Shown: positions 21,686-33,008, counted from the stretch's first letter. The stretch is DNA of 64,000 bases from Rhodospirillales bacterium (GCA_028291345.1 JAQGIF010000136.1:1-64000); one strand, 5' to 3'. Translations and numbers: made by a program. Notes: a model not told the origin generated them from the sequence alone.

Positions 21686-22873
21686 TCAACCTTTGCGCAG
21701 CAAACCGAATCGGCGGAGCAGGCCGGGCATGGTCAGCCCCTGCACGAAAATCGAGAAGGCCACGACAGCGAAGGACACGACGACGATCTCACGCTGCTCC
21801 GGAACCGCGGTCGGCAAAGCGAGTGCAAGCGCCAGTGCCAGCGCCCCGCGCAATCCGCCCCAGACCAGGATATGCTGATAGCGCAGGTCGACCGCCACCG
21901 GCGTGCGGCTCAGCAGCGCGCAGAGCGGATAAACGGCGAGCGCCCGTCCCAGCAAGACGAACGCCACGGCCGCTGCCGCGGCGCCGCTGGCCAGAGGGAT
22001 CGGCTGATGGGCCTCGTGCCCACCGATCAGGATGAAGACGACGGAGTTCACCAGGAAGGCGGCATATTCCCAGAAGGCGAAAACATAGGCCCGTCCACCC
22101 TGGGATATGCCGCGTTTTCCGTCGGCGTTGCCGAACAGTAGGCCGGCGGCCAGCGACGCCAGAACTCCAGAGGTGTGGAAATGTTCGGCCGCCAAGAACG
22201 ATCCATAGGCGGCGATCGTCGTCAGCGTAATCTCGACCAGATGATCTTCGGTGCGTCCGGCGATGACCAGCATCACGCCGGCGACGACGAGCCCGACCGC
22301 AACTCCGCCCCCCGCCGTCCAGATCAGCGCGCCGGCGATGGCCCCGGGCGTGACCGCGCCGCCGGCGGCGATCGCGGCAAGCAGGCTGAAACCGACCGCC
22401 GCCGCGCCGTCGTTAAGCAGGCTCTCGGACTCGACCACCATGCTGAGCCGCCGCTCCGCCTTCATCTCCTTGAAGGCGGCGATGACAGACACGGGATCGG
22501 TCGCCGAGATCAGGATCCCGAAAAACGCCGCGCCGATCCAGCTCCAGCCGACCAGCAGATGCATCCCCACCGCCACAAATGTCGCTGCGATGACGACGCC
22601 CGGAAAGGCCAGCGTGGCGGTCAGCGGCAGATCGCGGCGAAAATCCTTCCATTTGAGCTGGAGCGCGGCCTCGAAAATCAGCGGCGGCAGGAAAACACTG
22701 AAAATCAGGTCGCGCGTCAGCGGCAGTTCAATTCCGGTCGGCAGCAGCGCCAGCACAATGCCGGCGGTCACCAGTCCCACGCTGTAGGGCAGCCTGGCGC
22801 GCCGAGACACGATAGCGACCAGCGACGCGGTCAGCAGCACGAACCCAAGCGCGACGATCGAAAATTCTGACAA
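21686..22873 (-). CDS. Na+/H+ antiporter (CPA1-like cation:proton antiporter)
   Basis: Multi-TM ORF SRRARLPYSVGLVTAGIVLALL...PLIFEAAL...ILISATDPVSVIAAFKEM; TTG at 22873 is a plausible start, as upstream residues of the 461 aa track ORF look non-native and overlap ppiD. Confidence 0.82.
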   Translation of the reverse strand: MSEFSIVALGFVLLTASLVAIVSRRARLPYSVGLVTAGIVLALLPTGIELPLTRDLIFSVFLPPLIFEAALQLKWKDFRRDLPLTATLAFPGVVIAATFVAVGMHLLVGWSWIGAAFFGILISATDPVSVIAAFKEMKAERRLSMVVESESLLNDGAAAVGFSLLAAIAAGGAVTPGAIAGALIWTAGGGVAVGLVVAGVMLVIAGRTEDHLVEITLTTIAAYGSFLAAEHFHTSGVLASLAAGLLFGNADGKRGISQGGRAYVFAFWEYAAFLVNSVVFILIGGHEAHQPIPLASGAAAAAVAFVLLGRALAVYPLCALLSRTPVAVDLRYQHILVWGGLRGALALALALALPTAVPEQREIVVVSFAVVAFSIFVQGLTMPGLLRRFGLLRKG

Positions 22874-23058
22874 GCCGGTCCCCGATTGTCCGTACGGCAA
22901 CGCCCATCCGCCAAAGCTTTGTGCCTCAGTTTTGGCCGGGCGAACAGGTGCGGGACGCAACGGTCGTTCGGGTTGCCGGGCGAAAGGCCACCCCTTAAGA
23001 TGCGCGGCTCTTAAAGAGGCCGTTCTCACTGGGGGAGGCCCACACGCATGTTGGTACA

Positions 23059-25002
23059 ATGCTTCAGTCATTTCGACTCATCATCAACTCGTTCGTCGGG
23101 AAGGTGTTTTTCACCATCCTGTTGCTGACGTTCGCTCTGTTGGGTGTCGGCTACGGTTTCCGCGACCTGGTGCTCGGCGCAACCAGTGCGAACGACGCGG
23201 CGACGGTCGGCGGTACGACAATCTCGCTGAACGAGCTGGACCGCCAATATCGCCGGCAAATATCCAGCTATCAGCGCCAGCTCGGTCCTACCTTCAATCC
23301 CACGACCCAGCAAAAGCAGGAGGTGGCGCGCGCCGCTCTCGATCAGCAGATCAACGACCTGCTTTTCGCGGAGGAGGCGAAACGTAACGGGCTGCGCATC
23401 GGCGATCCGCTGGTCCGCAAGATCATCGAGTCCGAGCCTTCATTCGCCGGTCAGGATAAGAGGTTCGACCAGGCGCACTTCCGGATGATGCTGGAAAACC
23501 AGGGCATGACCGAGACGACCTTTATTTCGCAGATTCGCGGCAGCATGGCGCGCCAGCTGCTGATCAACCCGATCGCCGGGAGCGCGACCGCGCCCAAGGC
23601 GCTGGCGGAGGATATCTATCGCTATCGTAACGAGCAGCGCATCGCCCAGACCGTCACCATTCCCAACAGCGCGGCAACCGGCATCGCCGCGCCGACCGAT
23701 GCCGACATCGACGGCTACTACAAAAAGCATTCGGCCGAGTTCACCGCACCCGAATACCGGACCTTCACCGTCCTGTCGCTGACACCCGATCTCTTCGCGG
23801 GGGAGATCAACCCGACGGATGACGAGCTGCACGCGGCCTATGACCAGCACAAGGCGGAGTATGTCGCGCCGGAGAAGCGCAAGGTCACGCAGGTGGTCCT
23901 CAGCGACAAGGCCACAGCCGACGCAATCGTCAACGCGATGCAGCCAATTGGCAATGGGGCGGGTAAGACACTAGACGAGGCGGCCAAGGCCGGTACGGCC
24001 GGCAAGACGCAGCCGATCGCTCTGGATTTCTCGACTCGCGACGACTTCCCCGAGGCGCTGCGCGCGCCGGTCTTCGCTGCCCCCAAGGGTGGGGTTGTTG
24101 GCCCCATCCAGACACTGCTCGGCTGGCACGTGATCCAGGTGAATGACATTCAGCCTGGCCACGAGGTTCCCTTCGACGAGGTTAAGGCCAAGCTGGCCGA
24201 TGAGGTGAAGCACGACAAGGCCATCGATAGTCTCTCGTCCCAGGTCGACAAACTTGGCGACCGGCTTAGCGGCGGCGCGCCAATGGACGAGGTCGCCTCC
24301 ACAGTCGGCGCCAAGCCCGTGAAGTTCGGTCCCTTGGACATCAAAGGCGGGGACGCCAAGGGCGAAACCACGGCGGCCGATCCCGCCAAACCTGGCCCGA
24401 CCAAGCCCGACCCGACCTGGGTCGCCTCGGCCTTCCAACTTCAGCAGGGCGAGACAAGTGCGTTCCAGGACGACAAGGCCGGCGGCTATTTCGCCATTAG
24501 ACTGGATAGCGTGACGCCGCCGGCGTTGCGTCCGCTTGCCGATGTCCGCGCCCAGATCGTCGCCGATTGGACCAAGGAACAGCAGGCCGCACAGATCGCC
24601 AAGCGCACCGAGGAGCTGGCCGCCAAGGCGCGCGGCGGCGCGCCGCTCAGCCAGATCGCGACCGAAGCCGGACAGAAGATGGAAACATCCGCGGCTGTGA
24701 CTCGGGAGCCTGCGGACAAAGCGGGCAACGCTCCCTCGCCCGCCCTGGTCAACGCTCTGTTTCAGCTGAACAAGGTCGGAGACATCACGACCGTCGATAC
24801 CGGGAATGGCCAGATCATCGCACGGCTTAGCGAAATCCACGCCGCCGACCCGCTCGCCGCAGGCGAAAAGCTCGATCCGATCCGGCGAGAACTGGACAGC
24901 GCTATGCAGGCCGATGCGCTCGCGCAATATCGCGCCGGACTTCGCAACAGCACCAAGTTGAAGATCAATCCACGGGCGGTGGAAACCGTCGCTGGCCAAT
25001 GA
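23059..25002 (+). CDS. ppiD: SurA N-terminal domain/PpiD-like peptidylprolyl isomerase
   Basis: 647 aa; MLQSFRLIINSFVGKVFFTILLLTFALLGVGYGFRD TM, parvulin-like FPEALRAPVFAAPKGGVVGPIQTLLGWHVIQVNDIQPG. Confidence 0.88.
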   Translation: MLQSFRLIINSFVGKVFFTILLLTFALLGVGYGFRDLVLGATSANDAATVGGTTISLNELDRQYRRQISSYQRQLGPTFNPTTQQKQEVARAALDQQINDLLFAEEAKRNGLRIGDPLVRKIIESEPSFAGQDKRFDQAHFRMMLENQGMTETTFISQIRGSMARQLLINPIAGSATAPKALAEDIYRYRNEQRIAQTVTIPNSAATGIAAPTDADIDGYYKKHSAEFTAPEYRTFTVLSLTPDLFAGEINPTDDELHAAYDQHKAEYVAPEKRKVTQVVLSDKATADAIVNAMQPIGNGAGKTLDEAAKAGTAGKTQPIALDFSTRDDFPEALRAPVFAAPKGGVVGPIQTLLGWHVIQVNDIQPGHEVPFDEVKAKLADEVKHDKAIDSLSSQVDKLGDRLSGGAPMDEVASTVGAKPVKFGPLDIKGGDAKGETTAADPAKPGPTKPDPTWVASAFQLQQGETSAFQDDKAGGYFAIRLDSVTPPALRPLADVRAQIVADWTKEQQAAQIAKRTEELAAKARGGAPLSQIATEAGQKMETSAAVTREPADKAGNAPSPALVNALFQLNKVGDITTVDTGNGQIIARLSEIHAADPLAAGEKLDPIRRELDSAMQADALAQYRAGLRNSTKLKINPRAVETVAGQ

Positions 25003-26567
25003 CCGCGATCGCCCCACTAACTACGCTTGCGCAGGCTTATCAAGGCGATGCCGACGGCTTCGCCGCCCGCTATTCCGCCGGCAAGGCTCAGCTCGTCTGG
25101 CGCCGCGCCGTGGCCGATTTGGAGACCCCGGTATCGGCGATGCTCAAGCTCGGCGCGGGGCAACCTTATGCCTTCTTGCTGGAATCGGTCGAAGGAGGCA
25201 AAAGCCTTGGCCGCTATTCCGTCATTGGACTGATGCCCGACCTCATCTGGCGCTGCAAGGAAGGCCATGTCGAGATCAATCGCGACGCGCTGGCCCAGCC
25301 GCATGGCCCCTTCACGCCGCTCGCCGAATCTGCGCTGGATTCGCTTCGCGCCATGATCGATGAAACCAAGATCGACCCAACTCCGGGCCTTCCGCCGATG
25401 GCGAGCGGCTTGTTCGGTTATCTTGGCTACGACATGATCAAGCTGGTCGAGCGCCTGCCATCGGCCAATCCCGATGTGTTGGGCGTGCCTGACGCAGTGT
25501 TGGTACGTCCCGGCATTGTGCTGATCTTTGACGCGATCGAGCGCGATGTTCGCATCGTCACCCCGGTCTGGCCGCGGGCGGACGTGACGGCCGAGGCCGC
25601 TGAGGCGGCGGCCCAAGGCCGGATCGACCATGTCGCCGCGATTCTCTCGCGTTCGCTGCCATCGACACCGATCTTCTCGCCGCTCGTCGGCAACGCCAAG
25701 CCGCCGCAGCCGGTTTCCAACACCGGCAAGGCTGAATATTGCGCGATCGTCGAGAAGGTTAAGGACTATATCCGCGCCGGCGACGCTTACCAGGTGGTGC
25801 CGTCCCACCGAATGAGCGCGCCGTTTGGATCTTCCCCGCTCGCCTTCTACCGGTCTCTGCGGCGGCTGAATCCATCGCCCTTCCTGTTCCTGCTCGATTT
25901 CGACGGATTTTCGGTCGTCGGCTCCAGTCCGGAAATCCTGGTCCGGCTGCGCGATGGCGAGGTCACGATCCGCCCGCTCGCCGGCACCCGCCGACGGGGC
26001 GAGACGATCGAGGAAGACAACGCTCTGGCCGAGGAACTGCTGGCCGACCCTAAGGAGATTTCCGAGCATCTGATGCTTCTGGATCTTGGCCGGAACGATG
26101 TCGGGCGTGTGTCGAAAATCGGCTCGGTCAGGGTGACCGAGCATATGGTCATCGAGCGCTATTCCCACGTCATGCACATCGTCTCGAACGTGGTCGGCGA
26201 GATCAAGCCCCAACTGGACGCAGTCGATGCCCTGTTCGCCGGCTTTCCGGCCGGCACCGTCAGCGGTGCGCCGAAGATCAGGGCGATGGAAATCATCGAC
26301 GAGCTGGAAGTATCCAGGCGCGGCGTCTATGGCGGCGCGGTCGGCTATTTCGGCTCGGACGGTGCGCTCGATACCTGTATCGCGCTCCGCACGGCCGTAC
26401 TCAAGGACGGAATATTGCATGTTCAGGCCGGCGGCGGCGTGGTTGCCGACAGCGACCCGGAAGCGGAATATCAGGAGACCGTGAACAAGGCGGCCGCCCT
26501 GTTTCGCGCCGCGGAGCAGGCGCCGGCCTTCGCCGCCAATACATATGCCGATCGCGAGAAGAACTGA
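24999..26567 (+). CDS. trpE: Anthranilate synthase component I
   Basis: 522 aa; [58 protein letters not shown]; 4 nt overlap with ppiD. Confidence 0.97.
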   Translation: MTAIAPLTTLAQAYQGDADGFAARYSAGKAQLVWRRAVADLETPVSAMLKLGAGQPYAFLLESVEGGKSLGRYSVIGLMPDLIWRCKEGHVEINRDALAQPHGPFTPLAESALDSLRAMIDETKIDPTPGLPPMASGLFGYLGYDMIKLVERLPSANPDVLGVPDAVLVRPGIVLIFDAIERDVRIVTPVWPRADVTAEAAEAAAQGRIDHVAAILSRSLPSTPIFSPLVGNAKPPQPVSNTGKAEYCAIVEKVKDYIRAGDAYQVVPSHRMSAPFGSSPLAFYRSLRRLNPSPFLFLLDFDGFSVVGSSPEILVRLRDGEVTIRPLAGTRRRGETIEEDNALAEELLADPKEISEHLMLLDLGRNDVGRVSKIGSVRVTEHMVIERYSHVMHIVSNVVGEIKPQLDAVDALFAGFPAGTVSGAPKIRAMEIIDELEVSRRGVYGGAVGYFGSDGALDTCIALRTAVLKDGILHVQAGGGVVADSDPEAEYQETVNKAAALFRAAEQAPAFAANTYADREKN

Positions 26568-26568
26568 C

Positions 26569-27159
26569 ATGAAGCTGTTGCTTATCGATAATTACGACAG
26601 CTTCACCTACAATCTGGTCCAGTTCCTGGGCGATCTGGGCGCGGATACACAAGTGCTGCGCAATGACGCCGCCACGGCCGAGGAAGCTTTGGCGATGGGC
26701 GCAGCGGCGATTATCCTATCGCCCGGCCCCTGCGCGCCCGACCAGGCCGGAATCTGCCTGGAGCTGATCCGGCTGTGCGGCCAGCGCCATGTTCCGCTGC
26801 TGGGCGTTTGCCTTGGCCATCAGGCTATCGGGCAGGAATTCGGCGGCAAGGTAATCCGCGCGCCGCAGCCGATGCACGGCAAGATCAGCCCGGTAACCCA
26901 TGATGGCGCCAGCGTCTTCGCCGGCCTACCCTCCCCGTTCAACGCAACCCGCTATCACTCGCTGATCGTCGAGAAAGCGACCTTGCCCAGCGATCTGCGC
27001 ATCACCGCGGAAACGGCGGACGGGCTGATCATGGGGCTCGCCCATCGGACTCTGCCGATCCACGGCGTCCAGTTCCACCCAGAGAGCATTGCGTCGGAAC
27101 ACGGCCACGACATCCTCCAGAACTTCCTCGATCTCGCAGGAACGAGGAAAGCAGCGTGA
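26569..27159 (+). CDS. trpG: Anthranilate synthase component II (glutamine amidotransferase)
   Basis: [49 protein letters not shown]. Confidence 0.97.
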   Translation: MKLLLIDNYDSFTYNLVQFLGDLGADTQVLRNDAATAEEALAMGAAAIILSPGPCAPDQAGICLELIRLCGQRHVPLLGVCLGHQAIGQEFGGKVIRAPQPMHGKISPVTHDGASVFAGLPSPFNATRYHSLIVEKATLPSDLRITAETADGLIMGLAHRTLPIHGVQFHPESIASEHGHDILQNFLDLAGTRKAA

Positions 27160-27172
27160 CCCCGGTGTCGTC

Positions 27173-28189
27173 GTGACAGAGTTGGCTGCGCTCCAGCCGA
27201 CGCTGGCGCGCCTTACCCAATGTGCCCAACTCTCCGAGGATGAAGCCGAGCAGCTTTTCGAAGCCATCATAGCCGGCGCCGCCACGCCAGCGCAGATCGG
27301 CGCGGCGCTCATGGCGCTGGCCACGCGCGGCGAAACGACTGAAGAGTTGACGGCTGCGGTGCGGGTGATGCGACGCCATCTGATCCCGATTTCCGGCGGT
27401 GCGAACGCCGTCGATTGCTGCGGTACCGGCGGTGACGGCCATGGCACGCTCAATATCTCCACCGCCGTCGCCTTCATTGTCGCGGCCTGCGGCGTGCCGG
27501 TCGCTAAGCATGGCAACCGCGCCGCCTCATCCCGTTCCGGCGCGGCGGATGTGCTGGGTGCGCTCGGCATCGGCGTAGCGACGCCGGAACAGGCCGAACG
27601 CATGCTCAAGACCCACGGCCTGACCTTCATGTTCGCCCCCAACCACCACCCGGCCATGCGTGCGGTTGGCGGACTTCGCCGTGAACTCGGCTTCCGCACT
27701 TTGTTCAACCTCGCCGGACCGCTGTCGAACCCCGCCGGAACGACTAGACAGCTGGTCGGGGTTTATGATCCCCGCTGGCTCATGCCCGTCGCCGAGGCGC
27801 TGAAACGGCTGGGTTCCGTCTCTGCCTGGGTCGTGCATGGCAGCGATGGGCTGGATGAACTGACCATCACCGGCTCGAGCGAAGTCGCCATACTGGCCAA
27901 TGGCAAGATCGAGCGGCGGACCGTAGCGCCGGAAGATGCTGGGCTCCCGCGCGCATCGCTCGCCGACATACAGGGCGGCGAGCCGGCCGAGAATGCCGCG
28001 GCGCTGGCCCGCCTGCTGGATGGCGAGGCCGGAGCCTATCGCAACATCGTGCTGCTGAACGCCGCCGCCGTCCTGGTCGTTGCCGGGAAAGCCGACGACT
28101 TGACGGCCGGCGTGGCGCTGGCCGCTGCCGCGATCGACGATGGCCGCGCCCGTTCTCTGCTTGCCTGCATGTCGCAAGAAATAGCATAA
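27173..28189 (+). CDS. trpD: Anthranilate phosphoribosyltransferase
   Basis: GTG start at 27173 in frame; DCCGTGGDGHGTLNISTAVAFIVAACGVPVAKHGNRAASSRSG. Confidence 0.95.
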   Translation: MTELAALQPTLARLTQCAQLSEDEAEQLFEAIIAGAATPAQIGAALMALATRGETTEELTAAVRVMRRHLIPISGGANAVDCCGTGGDGHGTLNISTAVAFIVAACGVPVAKHGNRAASSRSGAADVLGALGIGVATPEQAERMLKTHGLTFMFAPNHHPAMRAVGGLRRELGFRTLFNLAGPLSNPAGTTRQLVGVYDPRWLMPVAEALKRLGSVSAWVVHGSDGLDELTITGSSEVAILANGKIERRTVAPEDAGLPRASLADIQGGEPAENAAALARLLDGEAGAYRNIVLLNAAAVLVVAGKADDLTAGVALAAAAIDDGRARSLLACMSQEIA

Positions 28190-28197
28190 ACAGCATT

Positions 28198-28995
28198 ATG
28201 AGCAACATATTAAGAGAAATTCTTGCGACTAAAGCTGAACATATAGTCGCCCGGAAACGGCTGATTCCGCAAGCGGAAATCGAGCTGCTCGCGGACGGGG
28301 CCACGCCGCCGCGCGGCTTCAGTACAGCGTTGCGTGCCAAGGCGGCGGCCGGAGGTTTTGCGCTCATCGCGGAAATGAAACGGCGCTCGCCGAGTGGCGG
28401 CGAGATCAGGCCGGGATTCGACCCTGCGGAGATTGCCCGAGACTATGAAACTGCCGGCGCGACCTGCCTCTCTGTTCTGACCGACGAACCCTATTTCGGC
28501 GGCCATGAAGGTGATTTGCCTGCCGCCCGTACCACCGTTCCGCTGCCGATTCTGCGCAAGGATTTCATGATCGATCCCTACCAGATCGCAGAATCCCGCG
28601 CGCTGGGCGCAGATTGCATTCTGCTGATCGTGGCCGCCTTGGACGATGCGCAGCTAAACGAACTTGCTACCGAAAGCCGCCAATGGGACATGGACACACT
28701 GGTAGAAATCCATGATGAGGCCGAACTCGACCGAGCCCTGATGCTGGACGCCACCTTAATCGGCATCAACAACCGTAACCTAAAGACTTTGAAGACCGAC
28801 CTCGCCACCTTCGAACGCCTTGCCCCCCTCGTCCCCACCGACCGCCTGCTGGTCGCTGAAAGCGGCCTGCGCGATACGGCCGACCTGCGCCGCATGGCGG
28901 ATGCCAACGCTGGGGCATTTCTGGTGGGGGAGAGCCTGCTGCGGCGGAAGGATTTGGTTGGCGCGACGCGGACGCTTCTAGGCGCGCCGGCCTAG
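28198..28995 (+). CDS. trpC: Indole-3-glycerol phosphate synthase
   Basis: 265 aa; FALIAEMKRRSPSGGEIRPGFDP; LRKDFMIDPYQI; GINNRNLKTLKTDL; ESGLRDTADL. Confidence 0.97.
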   Translation: MSNILREILATKAEHIVARKRLIPQAEIELLADGATPPRGFSTALRAKAAAGGFALIAEMKRRSPSGGEIRPGFDPAEIARDYETAGATCLSVLTDEPYFGGHEGDLPAARTTVPLPILRKDFMIDPYQIAESRALGADCILLIVAALDDAQLNELATESRQWDMDTLVEIHDEAELDRALMLDATLIGINNRNLKTLKTDLATFERLAPLVPTDRLLVAESGLRDTADLRRMADANAGAFLVGESLLRRKDLVGATRTLLGAPA

Positions 28996-29005
28996 ATATC
29001 GACGC

Positions 29006-29034
29006 AGCGCCCGAACGCCGAGCTTTCGGGCGCT
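29006..29034 (+). terminator. Putative terminator hairpin after trpC
   Basis: AGCGCCCGAA-CGCCGAGCT-TTCGGGCGCT, perfect 10-bp stem 10 nt after the trpC stop; no strong T-tract. Confidence 0.5.
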
Positions 29035-29214
29035 GGAGCTTCAACGTCGAAATAGGCTTCGCATTGTAAGCCGATGATTCACAGGGGGAACAGGGCAAAC
29101 CGTGTTCAGCGACATGACAGGACACGGGTTCATTGACCCTTTACCAACCGAGGCGTCGCTATCACGCGTGCGGCTCTATGTCGGCCCACCCAGTGAAACG
29201 CGATAATCAATGTC

Positions 29215-30090
29215 GGGATACGTTGTGTTGCGCTGCTGGACTCTAATGGGCGGTTGCGGGATTGGAACGATGGGTTTGAGCAGGAATTCCGATTTGCGGC
29301 ATACATCCTCGCCCGCGGGCTTAAGCTACAGCGAAGTTCGGCGCGCCGCCGTCGACCACCCCATCGCCAGACAATTCATTCTCGATGCAACGGGATTCAC
29401 CGACGCACCAAATTGGGCAGCATCCGCAGGCTTGCGCGGGACGTAACTGAGGAAAGGGTTCTCGGTGATGCGCTTACGAAGGCCAACTAGCGCCTGGACG
29501 CGGCGGATGCGAGCTTACTTGCCGTAATGACCGAAGCGCGCCGCACGGCCGACGGTAATTATTTCTTTCAGCCCATCAATGAAGCTCTGCGGCGTCTGCT
29601 CGATCTGCCGGCCGAGTTTGTCGGACAGGACGCCATAATGTGCTTCGCCGCAGACATCGCGCACGATGGCGGAATTGCGGTTTCGGCTGAATTTCCGATG
29701 GAATGCCCGGAGATCCCGGGCGATCTTCTCAAGCTGAAGCAGGTGCTACTCAGCATCTTATCCAACGCGATCAAATTCACGCCACCTGGCGGAAAGATTA
29801 CGGCAGAGCTCAACTACACCGAGAGCGAGGCAATGGTTACGGGTAACCAATACAGGCTGTGGGATTCCCGAAGCCGAACTCAATCGCGTCTTCCTGCCGT
29901 TCGTGCAGGTCGAGAACAGGTTCTCCCGCAGATTCGGTGGAAGCGGGTTCGGTCTTTCGATCGCACGCCAACTCTGCGGCCTGCATGGCGGCAGACTCAA
30001 GATCGCCAGCGCGAACGCCACGGAACGACGGTCCAGATTTCGTTTCCGCGCTCGCCGCCACACCGACAGCGCCCAGTGTCGCGAGATAAT
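29215..30090 (+). pseudogene. Frameshifted PAS-domain sensor histidine kinase
   Basis: Pieces in successive frames: VALLDSNGRLRDWNDGFEQEFRFAAYILARGL (PAS), GLSYSEVRRAAVDHPIARQFILDATG, ...LKLKQVLLSILSNAIKFTPPGGKI (N-box), GIPEAELNRVFLPFVQVENRFSRRFGGSGFGLSIARQLCGLHGGRLKIAS (G-boxes), GTTVQISFPRSPP. Confidence 0.75.
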
Positions 30091-30149
30091 GGGGACTGGC
30101 AATACGTTCCACAGCCCGCACGCCGAATTGATCCGCGCGACCACCAGGG

Positions 30150-32003
30150 TCAGACCGGCCCGCGGGCTCCGGCGGAGCGCTGATGGGCGCTACCTTTGGT
30201 CGTCATCAGGCTGTGCGCGCTATTGATCAGCGCGAGATGCGAGAATGCCTGGGGGAAGTTGCCGAGTTGACGCTTGGCGACCGGATCATACTCCTCCGCC
30301 AGCAGCCCGACATCGTTGCGTAATGCCAATAGCCGTTCGAACAACGTCCGGGCCTCGTCATAACGATCCTGCAGAACGTAATTATCGACCAGCCAGAAGC
30401 TGCAGGCCAGGAACGCCCCCTCGCCAGGCGGCAATCCATCCACCACAGTTCCGGTATCGTATCGGAGGACCAGCCCGTCGTGAACCAGTCCCCGTTCGAT
30501 CGCGGCCAGCGTGCCCTGCACGCGAGGATCGGCCGGCGGCAGGAAACCCACAAGCGGGATCAACAGCAGGGCGGCGTCCAGCGCCGTGTCGCCGTAGGCC
30601 TGAACGAACGTGTTGCGCACCGGATCGAATCCGCGCTCGCAGACCTGGAGGTGGATGGCGTCCCGAACCGCGCGCCAGCGATCGACCGGAGCCTCCAGCC
30701 CGAATTCCTCGGCCGACCGTACCGCTCGGTCAAAGGCGACCCAAGCCATGACCTTGGAATGGGTGAAATGCTTGCGCCCGCCGCGCACCTCCCAGATCCC
30801 GTCATCGGGCTGGTCCCAGATCGACTCCAAATGGGCGACCAGCGCGCATTCCAGGTCCCAATCCGCCGCTTCCGCCTCCATTCCGGCCTTGCGCGCGGTA
30901 TAAAGCGCGTCCAGCACCTCGCCATAGACGTCGAGCTGCACCTGCTCCGCCGCCGCGTTGCCGATGCGCACCGGCGTCGAGCCGGCATACCCCGGCAACC
31001 AGGGAATCTCATATTCGATCAGCCGCCGTTCGCCGGCCAGCCCGTACATGATCTGCAGATCGTCGGGGCTCCCCGCTACCGCCCGCAGCAGCCATTCGCG
31101 CCAAGTCGTCGCCTCGAAAAGACATCCACCGCTCATCAGCGCATAAAGCGTAAATGTAGCATCGCGTAGCCAGCAGAATCGGTAGTCCCAGTTACGGGAG
31201 CCGCCGATCTCCTCCGGCAGCGACGTGGTCGCGGCGGCTACGATGCCGCCAGTTTCCCAATGCGCCAGCGCCTTCAAGGTGATCAGCGACCGCAGTATCA
31301 CAGCCGACCATACGCCAAGCGGCTGCAATCCGCCGACCCATTCCGCCCAAAAGGCTTCGGTATCGGCCAACGCCACGGCCGTCGGCAGCGGCTCCGGCGG
31401 CGCACGATAGGATTTGCTCCGGCTCAAGACAAAGCTCACCTCATCACCCGCCCACACATCGAACTCGCCAACGCTTTTCATACCCTTGCCGCGTAGTTCT
31501 ACGGCGCTGTCAAGCAGCAGCCGGTCCGGTCCGGCGATGAATTGGAGACGGCCATCATCCTGCCGCGACACCCACGGAATGACGGAACCATATTCGAACC
31601 GCACGACAAGTTCCGTATGCATGGCGACCGTCCCGCGTATTCCTTTGACCAGCCGGACGAGGTCGGATACGCCGTTCCGCCGCGTCATGAAGTCGATCAC
31701 GCAGGCGGCGCCGGTTTCGGTCTCGAACGTGGTTTCGAGGATCAGCGTGTCGCCGCGATAGCGCCGGGTCTCGCGCGCGCCGCTGTCGATCGGCGCGATG
31801 ATCCACCGCCCGTGCCGGGCCTCTCCCAGCAGGGCCGCAAAGCAGGCTGAACTATCGAATCGCGGCAGGCAGAGCCAGTCGATGGACCCGTCCCGGCCGA
31901 CTAGAGCAGCGGTCTCGCAATTGCCGATGACGGCGTAGTCCTCGATGCGCCGGGCGCCGGCGTAGTGACCGTTGGTATCGGGAGCTTCGATTTGGCCTGG
32001 CAT
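30150..32003 (-). CDS. Glycoside hydrolase family 15 protein (glucoamylase/trehalase-like)
   Basis: 617 aa; IEDYAVIGNCETAALVGRDGSIDWLCLPRFDSSACFAALLG; GGSRNWDYRFCWLRDATFTLYAL; MAWVAFDRAVR. Confidence 0.93.
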   Translation of the reverse strand: MPGQIEAPDTNGHYAGARRIEDYAVIGNCETAALVGRDGSIDWLCLPRFDSSACFAALLGEARHGRWIIAPIDSGARETRRYRGDTLILETTFETETGAACVIDFMTRRNGVSDLVRLVKGIRGTVAMHTELVVRFEYGSVIPWVSRQDDGRLQFIAGPDRLLLDSAVELRGKGMKSVGEFDVWAGDEVSFVLSRSKSYRAPPEPLPTAVALADTEAFWAEWVGGLQPLGVWSAVILRSLITLKALAHWETGGIVAAATTSLPEEIGGSRNWDYRFCWLRDATFTLYALMSGGCLFEATTWREWLLRAVAGSPDDLQIMYGLAGERRLIEYEIPWLPGYAGSTPVRIGNAAAEQVQLDVYGEVLDALYTARKAGMEAEAADWDLECALVAHLESIWDQPDDGIWEVRGGRKHFTHSKVMAWVAFDRAVRSAEEFGLEAPVDRWRAVRDAIHLQVCERGFDPVRNTFVQAYGDTALDAALLLIPLVGFLPPADPRVQGTLAAIERGLVHDGLVLRYDTGTVVDGLPPGEGAFLACSFWLVDNYVLQDRYDEARTLFERLLALRNDVGLLAEEYDPVAKRQLGNFPQAFSHLALINSAHSLMTTKGSAHQRSAGARGPV

Positions 32004-32249
32004 AAGGTCTCGGTGAACGTGACGGGCGTATCATGACACAAACCCGCGAGCGCGGATTTTGTGGCAAATCCGTTCAAAACTGCACCGGGCCTCTTACAAC
32101 CAAATGAGTGCGGTGCAGCATAGTCTATTTGGATGAGACGGTGAATCGATAACTCAAAGGCGCATTGTTATAGATAAAGTTACTGATAATTGCCGTCGGA
32201 GATACGCCTAATTACCGTGATAGTCCGATCGGACCAGGCTTCCTGCGAC

Positions 32250-32268
32250 AATGTTGCACCGCAACATT
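32250..32268. promoter_or_regulatory. Perfect inverted repeat AATGTTGC-ACC-GCAACATT
   Basis: 8-bp perfect arms, 56 nt upstream of the small secreted CDS at 32325; second palindrome GTCCGATCGGAC at 32223-32234. Confidence 0.45.
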
Positions 32269-32324
32269 TCGATCGATATTTGATACGGTTGTGGTGGTTA
32301 CAAACCCATCCCTAGGAGTCTTCG

Positions 32325-32603
32325 ATGAAAACGAAACAGCTGGCATTGTGCCTTTCACTCACCGCCATGGCATTCGGATCGGCCGCAAAGGCCGATGGAG
32401 CTTTTTATACGGCAGCTAACGTCGCGCAAGCCGCGTGCGGTTCCGATCAGGTCGTCTGGATCGACCTCGATCACGGCCGCTATTACAAGGTCGGTCAGGT
32501 CGACACCAACAAGACGACCAACAGCGTCTATTCTTGCGAGCGTACGGCGCACGCCAAATATCGCGAAGGAAAGTCGGACCCGACCACCCTCGCGAAGCAA
32601 TAG
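32325..32603 (+). CDS. Small exported hypothetical protein (92 aa)
   Basis: MKTKQLALCLSLTAMAFGSAAKADG signal peptide; two Cys in mature part; SD-like 'aggag' upstream. Confidence 0.7.
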   Translation: MKTKQLALCLSLTAMAFGSAAKADGAFYTAANVAQAACGSDQVVWIDLDHGRYYKVGQVDTNKTTNSVYSCERTAHAKYREGKSDPTTLAKQ

Positions 32604-33008
32604 AGATTTCGGCGCGGCGGTCGAGCTTCGAACAGCGTCGGCCTGAAGAACCATAAAATCCGGGGATAGCTAAACAGGGGCGCGTATCGCGAATAGCGGC
32701 GCGCCCCTTCGTTTTTCAGAACACCGCCATGGCGGCGCCTGCACGACTGATTATAGTGATTGGGCAACGAGCGCGGGCAGGCAATCGCGCCTGGAGCCCC
32801 TCAGCCGGCGATATGGATCACAGACAATCCCGTTTTCACGCGGGCTGGCTGAGGCTGAGCGTTAAACGCATAATATTTAATGGTCCTTATATTTTAACTC
32901 GACTCGGAACCCCAGAGGCGTTTCGATGCTTAGGATCATACTGACTGCCGTTCGGGGATCCGGATGGGACCAAGACAGTCGAGCATCGTCGGCCGTCAAT
33001 AGAGAACC

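Noticed and set aside
25017-26570. 517-aa reverse ORF opposite trpE
   Set aside because: Mirror of trpE codon bias, no domain signal.
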